From an uncultured Prevotellaceae bacterium (lineage in GTDB: Bacteria; Bacteroidota; Bacteroidia; Bacteroidales; Bacteroidaceae), in NCBI GenBank assembly GCA_900314755.1, contig OMWH01000001.1:1-64000 (forward strand): a stretch of DNA of 64,000 nucleotides. The letters run 5' to 3'. Shown in pieces: positions 1 to 7,086 of the stretch; positions within the stretch are counted from its first letter, which is position 1, and every line of letters starts with the position of its first letter. The translations under genes and the position numbers were made by a program. The notes under the pieces were generated by a model. It was not told the DNA's origin. It did not search any database and worked only from the letters and a program-made list of their open reading frames with translations.

Positions 1-1
1 A

Positions 2-604
2 GCACAGTATCAGCCTACTTTCGAGAAAGTCTATAACGAAGCCAAGAGCCTGGAGTCGGAAGAGAAATGGGCAGACGCACTCGACAAATACGAGGAGGCA
101 GCCAAACTGAACTGCGACTACGGATATACCGACCAGAAGAGTGTCACACTGAAAATCAACAGCCTCTACGAGAAGGCAGGACGCACGGAGGAGGGTCCCA
201 GTGTGCTGAACAACAAGACCACCATCCTGCCCGACTATACACGCTATCGCTTCACGGCACTGAATCCCATCAGCAAAGGCAAGAAGGACAATACGCAGAC
301 GAAGATTGTGCGCGTGAGCTGCTCGGACACCGAGACACGTATCGAACTGGAATGCGAGGCCGATATGCCTAACGACGAGCTATACATCAAGTCGGACACC
401 TACATCAGAGGCAAGGGCGGCGACAAACTGCGCCTGCGCAGTGTCGAGAACGTGACAGTGGCTCCTGTGGTGACCAAGATTCCATGGCCATACCAGAAGT
501 TGCGCTTCGCCCTGATATTCCCTGCCCTGCCCATCACAGCCGAGGAATTTGAACTCGTTGAACCTTCAAGCAGCTGGAAGTTCAGAAACATCAGATGCAG
601 ATAA
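2..604 (+). CDS. TPR-containing protein, C-terminal part (5' end outside window)
   Basis: The reading frame is open from the left edge and stops at TAA 602-604. The first ~60 residues look like tetratricopeptide helices (Y-N-E-A-K..., then W-A-D-A-L-D-K-Y-E-E-A-A), followed by a beta-rich domain with alternating short strands (ELYIKSDTYI, KLRLRSVENV) ending in W-K-F-R-N-I. That kind of terminal strand is common in Bacteroidetes surface or periplasmic proteins, so I take this as the natural C-terminus. I do not recognise a family. The N-terminus, which would show any signal peptide or catalytic domain, is missing. The next gene follows in the same frame. Confidence 0.6.
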   Translation, partial: AQYQPTFEKVYNEAKSLESEEKWADALDKYEEAAKLNCDYGYTDQKSVTLKINSLYEKAGRTEEGPSVLNNKTTILPDYTRYRFTALNPISKGKKDNTQTKIVRVSCSDTETRIELECEADMPNDELYIKSDTYIRGKGGDKLRLRSVENVTVAPVVTKIPWPYQKLRFALIFPALPITAEEFELVEPSSSWKFRNIRCR

Positions 605-736
605 CCGACAACGAGGAGATATAACCATGCCGTCGCCCTGCAACTGTATAAGGAACTGGGCGACGCGCAGGCTGTTTATGATGCCACCAAGGCGCGCTTA
701 CCATGGGACGAGGCACTGCACAGGGCGGAGGCGGAG

Positions 737-1651
737 ATGGCTTTCGTGGAGCGCAGTGGTATCAGGGTGCTGACGATGGGGGATGCCGACTATCCCCGAC
801 GGCTCCGTATGTGTGAGGATGCTCCTGTCGTATTATATTATAAAGGTGTGGCGGACTTGAACAGGCAACGGGTGATTAACATCGTGGGGACACGGCAGTG
901 TACTGCCTATGGGCAGGATATCATCCGTCGTTTTGTCGGTGACCTGCGGCAGCTGTGCCCTGACGTGCTGATAGTCAGTGGACTGGCGTACGGGGTGGAT
1001 ATCCATGCACATCGTAACGCTCTGGAGAACGGCTTCGACACGGTGGGGGTGCTGGCGCATGGACTGGACCGTATCTATCCACATCACCATAGGGACACGG
1101 CAGCGGAGATGGTCGGTCACGGGGGGCTGCTGACGGAGTATATGAGTCAGACGCAGGCGTTGCCTAACAACTTCCGGCAGCGGAACCGTATCGTGGCGGG
1201 GATGTCGGATGCTACCATCCTGGTGGAGAGTGCGTACAGGGGTGGGGGACTGATCACCTGCCGTATCGCCCAGGAGTATGGGCGTGACGTGTTTGCCTTC
1301 CCGGGGGCGGTGGGGATGCCGTTCTCGGAGGGGTGTAACAGGATGATACAGAATAACACGGCGGCGCTCATCATGTCGGCGGAGGACTTCATCGAGGCGA
1401 TGGGGTGGAAGGTAAGAGGTAAGATGGAAGAGGTAAGAGGTAAGATGGAAGAGGGGGAACTGTTTCCTGAGCTCACCGGGGAGGAGCGTGCCGTGGTGGA
1501 GGTGCTGCGGCAGACGAATGACTTGCAACTGAACATGCTGAGTGTGAGGACGAATATTCCCGTGGGGCAAATGGCGGCGCTGCTGTTCCAACTGGAGATG
1601 AAGGGGGTGGTGAAAGCGTATGCGGGAGGAAACTATCATTTAGTAAATTAA
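737..1651 (+). CDS. dprA: DNA-processing protein DprA (N-terminally shortened)
   Basis: DprA loads RecA onto single-stranded DNA taken up in transformation. The Rossmann-like core is intact: INIVGTRQ near residue 50, the VSGLAYGVDIHAH motif, RQRNRIVAGMSDA and GGGLIT, followed by a C-terminal winged-helix segment (residues ~255-304). At 304 aa it is shorter than the usual ~360-380. The frame upstream (605-736) is open and still reads DprA-like (ALQLYKELGDAQAVYDA, then WDEALHRAEAEMAF) but has no start codon and lacks the first ~15-20 residues plus a short internal piece. ATG 737 is therefore the first usable start. The linker at residues ~226-239 is a 42-bp heptamer repeat. Either a functional core-only DprA or a decaying copy. 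Confidence 0.85.
   Translation: MAFVERSGIRVLTMGDADYPRRLRMCEDAPVVLYYKGVADLNRQRVINIVGTRQCTAYGQDIIRRFVGDLRQLCPDVLIVSGLAYGVDIHAHRNALENGFDTVGVLAHGLDRIYPHHHRDTAAEMVGHGGLLTEYMSQTQALPNNFRQRNRIVAGMSDATILVESAYRGGGLITCRIAQEYGRDVFAFPGAVGMPFSEGCNRMIQNNTAALIMSAEDFIEAMGWKVRGKMEEVRGKMEEGELFPELTGEERAVVEVLRQTNDLQLNMLSVRTNIPVGQMAALLFQLEMKGVVKAYAGGNYHLVN
1411..1452 (+). repeat. Heptanucleotide tandem repeat inside dprA
   Basis: Six 7-bp units (GGTAAGA, GGTAAGA, TGGAAGA, then the same three again) fill 42 bp and encode a repeated V-R-G-K-M-E-E linker between the Rossmann core and winged helix. Forty-two is a multiple of 21, so the frame is kept. Confidence 0.9.
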
Positions 1652-1677
1652 TAAATGAGAAATGAAAGAAATGAGGA

Positions 1678-2658
1678 ATGAGTCATTTTTCATTTAAGAA
1701 TAGTATGAAGATAGGAAATATAGAATATGGTGAGAGACCGGTGTTCCTGGCACCGATGGAGGACGTGACGGATATTGGGTTCCGGATGCTGTGCAAGCGG
1801 TTCGGGGCGGCGATGGTGTATACGGAGTTCGTATCGGCGGAGGCACTGGTGAGGGACGTGAAGTCGACGGTGCAGAAACTGACGATCGCTGACGAGGAGC
1901 GTCCCGTGGGTATCCAGATATATGGTCGGGATGTGGATGCGATGGTGGAGGCGGCACGTATCGTGGAACAGGCTCGTCCTGATGTCATCGACCTGAACTT
2001 CGGATGCCCTGTGAAGAAAGTGGCGGGAAAGGGCGCCGGTGCGGGGATGCTGCAGAACATCCCGAAGATGCTGGAGATTACCCGTAAGGTGGTGGATGCC
2101 GTCAGTCTGCCTGTCACGGTGAAGACTCGTCTGGGATGGAATGCGGAACAGCTGATCATCACTGACCTGGCGGAGCAGTTGCAGGACTGTGGCATACAGG
2201 CGCTGACGATCCACGGCAGGACTCGTGCCCAGATGTATACGGGCAATGCGGACTGGACACTGATAGGCGAGGTGAAGAGGAACCCTCGCATCCATATCCC
2301 TGTCATCGGTAATGGTGATATCAAGTCACTGGAGGATGCCGACCGTGCCTTTGAGGAGTATGGGGTGGATGCGGTGATGATAGGACGTGCCACCTTCGGG
2401 TGTCCGTGGATATTCAGCAGGAGGGAGCTGACACTGGACGAGAAGATTGACGTGCTGGAGGAGCAGCTGCGTATCAACGTGGAGCGCATCGACGAGTACC
2501 GTGGCATCCTGCATACCCGTCGCCATCTTGCCGCCTCACCGGTATTCAAGGGGATTCCTAATTTCCGTCAGACCCGCATCGCCATGCTACGGGCAGAGAC
2601 GGTGGAGGAACTGACGAGGATTCTGGAGGAAATGAGGAATTATCTAAATGAGAAATGA
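1678..2658 (+). CDS. dusB: tRNA-dihydrouridine synthase
   Basis: FMN-dependent reduction of uridine to dihydrouridine in the tRNA D-loop. The TIM-barrel signature is clear: FLAPMEDVTD near the start, DLNFGCPVKKV with the catalytic Cys, KTRLGW, the HGRTRAQMYTG motif, then IGNGDI and VMIGRATFGCPW for FMN phosphate binding. Length (326 aa) fits DusB-type enzymes. The ATG at 1678 lies within an AATGAG-type repeat; the internal ATG at 1705 (MKIGNIEYG) is a more typical start and may be the true one. The assignment to DusB rather than another Dus class is by overall resemblance. A strong terminator follows. Confidence 0.93.
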   Translation: MSHFSFKNSMKIGNIEYGERPVFLAPMEDVTDIGFRMLCKRFGAAMVYTEFVSAEALVRDVKSTVQKLTIADEERPVGIQIYGRDVDAMVEAARIVEQARPDVIDLNFGCPVKKVAGKGAGAGMLQNIPKMLEITRKVVDAVSLPVTVKTRLGWNAEQLIITDLAEQLQDCGIQALTIHGRTRAQMYTGNADWTLIGEVKRNPRIHIPVIGNGDIKSLEDADRAFEEYGVDAVMIGRATFGCPWIFSRRELTLDEKIDVLEEQLRINVERIDEYRGILHTRRHLAASPVFKGIPNFRQTRIAMLRAETVEELTRILEEMRNYLNEK

Positions 2659-2685
2659 AAGAAATGAGAAATGAAAGAAATGAGA
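2646..2685 (+). repeat. Octanucleotide tandem repeat over the dusB stop
   Basis: Five 8-bp units alternating AAATGAGA and AATGAAAG span the dusB stop codon and run into the terminator. The same motif occurs just before dusB (1652-1680), so the gene is bracketed by it. Confidence 0.8.
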
Positions 2686-2726
2686 AAAAAGTCCTGCGGG
2701 TCTGCACGACTCACAGGGACTTTTTT
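2685..2726. terminator. Bidirectional intrinsic terminator
   Basis: AAAAAAGTCC at 2685 pairs with GGACTTTTTT at 2717-2726 around a partly paired loop. It ends with a T-run on either strand, so it can serve both dusB (plus) and the small minus-strand unit at 2772-2926. Confidence 0.85.
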
Positions 2727-2771
2727 GTGTATTCTCTCAATTTTTTCCAATCTTTCTAAAAAAGGCTCGAC

Positions 2772-2837
2772 TTATTTCTTCACCATCGAGATGGCTTTGG
2801 AAGCGAGCTTAACTACTACGTAATTCAAAATAATCAT
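2772..2837 (-). CDS. Putative 21-residue small protein
   Basis: A 21-codon frame begins at ATG 2837 and ends TAA 2772. A purine-rich AAGGAAGAAG lies 4 nt before the ATG, which looks like a ribosome-binding site and is uncommon among the other genes here. The peptide is hydrophobic and cationic: M-I-I-L-N-Y-V-V-V at the N-terminus, then lysines at four places ending S-M-V-K-K. A TACCTTTG promoter with a TTG 20 bp upstream lies at 2919-2949 and a terminator at 2685-2726, so the unit is self-contained. The ~80-nt leader holds a repeated AGATTGTTTCAGG. I recognise no family; a membrane-active peptide or a small RNA are both possible. Confidence 0.5.
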   Translation of the reverse strand: MIILNYVVVKLASKAISMVKK

Positions 2838-2918
2838 AATCTTCTTCCTTTTTAATTAATACCTGAAACAATCTTTTTTAATGTCTCCTGAAACAATCTC
2901 TTTTGTTTTTTGACGATG

Positions 2919-2949
2919 CAAAGGTAGTAATTGTGTGCGAACACAACAA
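2919..2949 (-). promoter_or_regulatory. Promoter of the 21-residue ORF
   Basis: On the minus strand: TACCTTTG at 2919-2926 preceded by TTG (2947-2949) at a spacing of 20, matching the Bacteroidetes -33/-7 consensus. Confidence 0.7.
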
Positions 2950-2996
2950 GAAAAAAGAAGAAAATCTGCTCCAAAAACGTATGTTCTTGACGTACA

Positions 2997-3491
2997 TCAA
3001 ACAGAGGGGGTATATTTCTGCCTCAGATAGTCGGCAAAGATGCGTGCGGCACTCTCCACCTTGGCGGCACAAGGGCGTGTCTTGTAATACTCAGCCGTGC
3101 GGGGAGAGGGGACATAGCTGCATGCCGCCTTCTCGGTACCTTTCAGTCCCAGGATCTCGGCACAGATAAGGCTGCCGTTCTCCTCCTTCGACCTCGCCAG
3201 CAGCTCCTGCACCACCTTATAACAAGCCGACTTACCCTCGTGGTCGCTGCCCTCCGTCTGTCCGCAGTCCAGTCCGACGAGTATCACGATGCCCGACACG
3301 GCACCGCACATCATCCGCATCCGTCCGACACCGCCGCCGAAGCCCGCCGCAATACGTTTCGCCATCACCTCGTCGAGACCATACAAGTCACAGAAAGCAG
3401 CCACCACACTCTGGCAGCAGCCATAGCCCGCCATGAAGTTCTCCACGGCACGCTCCACGCGTTGTTCCAAATCAGAAATTGCCATTTTCAC
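2997..3491 (-). CDS. C_GCAxxG_C_C family protein
   Basis: Small cysteine-rich protein (up to 164 aa) of the C_GCAxxG_C_C family, thought to bind a metal or Fe-S centre in anaerobes. Conserved elements: G-Y-G-C-C-Q-S near residue 24, GFGGGVGRMRMMCGAVSG, a Cys near residue 90 and late Cys residues near 109, 122 and 139. The frame can start at GTG 3491 or ATG 3485 (MAISDLEQR); the ATG is preferred. The -7 box is only ~10 nt upstream. It is divergent from the NifU-like/GGGtGRT pair, which is also cysteine-rich, suggesting a shared redox or Fe-S role (inference). Exact function unknown. Confidence 0.85.
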   Translation of the reverse strand: MKMAISDLEQRVERAVENFMAGYGCCQSVVAAFCDLYGLDEVMAKRIAAGFGGGVGRMRMMCGAVSGIVILVGLDCGQTEGSDHEGKSACYKVVQELLARSKEENGSLICAEILGLKGTEKAACSYVPSPRTAEYYKTRPCAAKVESAARIFADYLRQKYTPSV

Positions 3492-3495
3492 ATGG

Positions 3496-3503
3496 CAAAG
3501 TTA
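3496..3503 (-). promoter_or_regulatory. -7 box of the C_GCAxxG gene
   Basis: TAACTTTG on the minus strand, followed by C, 10 nt before ATG 3485. The mRNA would be leaderless or nearly so. Confidence 0.6.
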
Positions 3504-3566
3504 CAAAGATTCCGCCAACATCACAAGAAATAGGTATTTTTCTCTGTTAATTGTTCTTAAATAGGT

Positions 3567-3607
3567 GGTTTTCCGTTTGGATAGTTGAAAATATCCGAGT
3601 AATTTTG
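3567..3607 (+). promoter_or_regulatory. Promoter of the NifU-like gene with palindrome-like motif
   Basis: TTG at 3577-3579, 20 bp, then TAATTTTG at 3600-3607. The -33 region lies inside GGTTTTCCGTTTGGATA, which closely resembles the paired motif in the nrdD leader at 17001-17069. Confidence 0.65.
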
Positions 3608-3651
3608 CAGATTAGAGTATTAATATTTATTTAATCCAAATTTAGATAACA

Positions 3652-4353
3652 ATGATTTATTCCACTGAAGTGAAGAACATGTGTAGTGTCTGCAAGGGCG
3701 CTTACCATGGACCTGCACCCATTCCCGAGGAGGGCAAATGGATTCAGGCAAAAGAGATTAAGGACATTTCGGGTTACACCCATGGTATCGGATGGTGCGC
3801 ACCACAGCAGGGCGCTTGTAAGCTGAGTCTCAACGTGAAGGACGGTATCATCCAGGAAGCACTGGTGGAGACCATCGGTTGCACCGGTATGACCCACTCT
3901 GCCGCTATGGCAAGTGAGATCCTGCCCGGTAAGACCCTGTTGGAGGCACTGAACACCGACCTGGTATGCGACGCCATCAACACCGCTATGCGTGAGTTGT
4001 TCCTGCAGATTGTCTACGGTCGCACACAGAGCGCTTTCTCTGAGGGCGGTCTTGCTATCGGTGCCGGTCTGGAAGACCTTGGTAAGGGACTCCGCTCACA
4101 GACAGGTACACTCTATGGAACCATGGCAAAGGGTACCCGTTACCTGGAGCTCACCGAGGGTTACATCACCAAGCAGTTCCTTGACGAGAACAACGAGGTT
4201 TGCGGTTACGAGTACGTACACCTTGGCAAGATGATGGAAGCCATCAAGAACGGTATGGATGCCAACGAGGCTGTGAAGAAGTTCACCGGCTCTTACGGTC
4301 GTACGACAGAGGAGCAGGGTGCAGTGAAGGCTATTGACCCACGTAAGGAATAA
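3652..4353 (+). CDS. NifU-like iron-sulfur cluster assembly scaffold
   Basis: 233 aa with the NifU_N/IscU type fold: V-K-D-G-I-I-Q-E-A followed by ETIGCTGMTHSAAMA and EILPGKTLLEAL, which match the scaffold's cysteine loop. Two more cysteine clusters lie N-terminally (M-C-S-V-C-K and GWCAPQQGACK). These families hold nascent [2Fe-2S]/[4Fe-4S] clusters. The C-terminal third (EYVHLGKMMEAIKNGMD) is an extension not found in plain IscU. It is followed 55 bp later by the GGGtGRT gene, a fixed pairing I know from anaerobes. The client of this scaffold is unknown; sufE lies elsewhere in the window (49898). Confidence 0.85.
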   Translation: MIYSTEVKNMCSVCKGAYHGPAPIPEEGKWIQAKEIKDISGYTHGIGWCAPQQGACKLSLNVKDGIIQEALVETIGCTGMTHSAAMASEILPGKTLLEALNTDLVCDAINTAMRELFLQIVYGRTQSAFSEGGLAIGAGLEDLGKGLRSQTGTLYGTMAKGTRYLELTEGYITKQFLDENNEVCGYEYVHLGKMMEAIKNGMDANEAVKKFTGSYGRTTEEQGAVKAIDPRKE

Positions 4354-4408
4354 TTGAAGTAATTGAGAAATTGAAGAATTGAAGTATTAATTGAAAAAAG
4401 TTATTCCT

Positions 4409-5425
4409 ATGATAAGAAAAGTACAGTTTGAGAGCCAGGAGCGCCGTATCAACCAAGTTCTTGCAGCTCTGAAAGAGAATGGCATCAATAGTATTGAGGA
4501 AGCCAACGAGATTTGTGATAAGGCAGGTGTTGATCCCTATCAGATGTGTGAGGACACTCAGCGTATCTGTTTTGAGAACGCCAAGTGGGCATACGTTTGC
4601 GGTGCCGCCATCGCCATTAAGAAGGGTGTGAAGACTGCCGCTGACGCTGCCGAGGCTATCGGTATCGGTCTGCAGAGCTTCTGCATCCCCGGTAGTGTTG
4701 CCGACGACCGTAAGGTAGGTCTGGGTCATGGTAACCTGGCTGCCCGTCTGCTGCGTGAGGAGACTGAGTGCTTCGCCTTCCTGGCTGGTCACGAGAGTTT
4801 CGCCGCTGCCGAGGGTGCCATCAAGATTGCCGAGATGGCTAACAAGGTGCGCCAGAAGCCCCTCCGTGTCATCCTGAACGGTCTGGGTAAGGATGCCGCA
4901 CAGATCATCAGCCGTATCAACGGTTTCACCTATGTGCAGACACAGTTCGACTACTTCACCTCTGAGCTGAAGATTGTCCGTGAGGTACCTTACGGCAACA
5001 ACCCCAGCCGTCTGAAGGTAAAGTGCTACGGTGCTGACGATGTCCGCGAGGGTGTTGCCATCCTGTGGCATGAGAATGTGGACGTGTCCATCACGGGTAA
5101 CTCTACCAACCCCACCCGCTTCCAGCACCCAGTAGCTGGTACTTACAAGAAGGAGCGCACCCTCGCCGGTAAGCCTTACTTCTCTGTAGCCTCCGGTGGT
5201 GGTACGGGTCGTACCCTGCACCCCGACAACATGGCTGCCGGTCCTGCCTCTTACGGTATGACAGACACCATGGGTCGTATGCACAGCGACGCTCAGTTCG
5301 CAGGTTCCTCTTCTGTTCCTGCTCACGTTGAGATGATGGGCTTCCTCGGTATCGGTAACAACCCCATGGTAGGAGCTACCGTTGCCATCGCCGTAGCCAT
5401 CGACCTGGCGCTGAACAAGAAGTAG
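4409..5425 (+). CDS. GGGtGRT protein
   Basis: 338 aa from ATG 4409; a TTG 18 nt upstream is a less likely start. The name-giving motif S-V-A-S-G-G-G-T-G-R-T lies near residue 260, followed by a glycine-rich stretch (MAAGPASYGMTDTMGRMH) and FLGIGNNPMVGATVAIAVAI. The N-terminal half is helical (ESQERRINQVLAALKENGI; DKAGVDPYQM). The family is recognised in databases by this motif but has no established function. Its constant partner is the NifU-like scaffold just upstream, so it is a candidate client or carrier in Fe-S metabolism (inference). Codon use is strongly biased to highly-expressed-type codons in both genes. Confidence 0.88.
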   Translation: MIRKVQFESQERRINQVLAALKENGINSIEEANEICDKAGVDPYQMCEDTQRICFENAKWAYVCGAAIAIKKGVKTAADAAEAIGIGLQSFCIPGSVADDRKVGLGHGNLAARLLREETECFAFLAGHESFAAAEGAIKIAEMANKVRQKPLRVILNGLGKDAAQIISRINGFTYVQTQFDYFTSELKIVREVPYGNNPSRLKVKCYGADDVREGVAILWHENVDVSITGNSTNPTRFQHPVAGTYKKERTLAGKPYFSVASGGGTGRTLHPDNMAAGPASYGMTDTMGRMHSDAQFAGSSSVPAHVEMMGFLGIGNNPMVGATVAIAVAIDLALNKK

Positions 5426-5459
5426 AAGACCCCTCCAACCTCCCCTGCTGAGGGGAGGC
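5425..5459. repeat. REP-like hairpin element, intergenic copy
   Basis: GAAGACCCCTCCAACCT followed by CCCCTGCTGAGGGG (a CCTCCCC/GGGGAGG hairpin), starting at the last base of the GGGtGRT stop. A second copy lies inside the rluA-type gene at 6727-6762. Confidence 0.65.
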
Positions 5460-5470
5460 TATGATAAGAA

Positions 5471-5502
5471 TAAAGCCTCACCATATTGGTGGGGCTTTTT
5501 CT
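5471..5502. terminator. Intrinsic terminator between convergent genes
   Basis: AAAGCCTCACC, loop, GGTGGGGCTTTTT; T-runs on both sides serve the plus-strand GGGtGRT gene and possibly the minus-strand gene. Confidence 0.75.
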
Positions 5503-5512
5503 GTATTCTATT

Positions 5513-6958
<1,446 letters not shown>

Positions 6959-6966
6959 TTCTTCTG

Positions 6967-6974
6967 CAAAAATA
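6967..6974 (-). promoter_or_regulatory. -7 box of the pseudouridine synthase gene
   Basis: TATTTTTG on the minus strand, 8 nt before ATG 6958. Upstream is an ACTATGAATGATGAACTATG short repeat. Confidence 0.6.
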
Positions 6975-7017
6975 CAAAAAACTATGAATGATGAACTATG
7001 AACTAGGAATTTTTTTG

Positions 7018-7025
7018 TACCTTTG
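7018..7025 (+). promoter_or_regulatory. -7 box of the pectate-lyase-like gene
   Basis: TACCTTTG followed by a 5' leader with a GCCAT/ATGGC hairpin and GAAATTACTCCG, which resembles the start of the shared module at 29851. Confidence 0.7.
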
Positions 7026-7086
7026 CCATCACAAATGGCGAAATTACTCCGTCTCGGCAAAAAAAGAAACTAAAACAAACCAGCAT

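Noticed and set aside
550-624. Possible frameshift near the end of the TPR protein (frame 1 reads KQLEVQKHQMQITDNEEI)
   Set aside because: The frame in use ends with a plausible terminal beta-strand (W-K-F-R-N-I-R-C), and the alternative has stops just upstream (550, 559), so it is probably coincidental.
2757-2822. Plus-strand remnant of a histidine kinase C-terminus (GSTYFFTIEM)
   Set aside because: Only ~20 residues, no upstream kinase homology, and the minus-strand reading has promoter, RBS and terminator.
6988-7086. Longer N-terminus for the pectate-lyase-like protein
   Set aside because: It would start before the TACCTTTG box, and the signal peptide begins at 7087.
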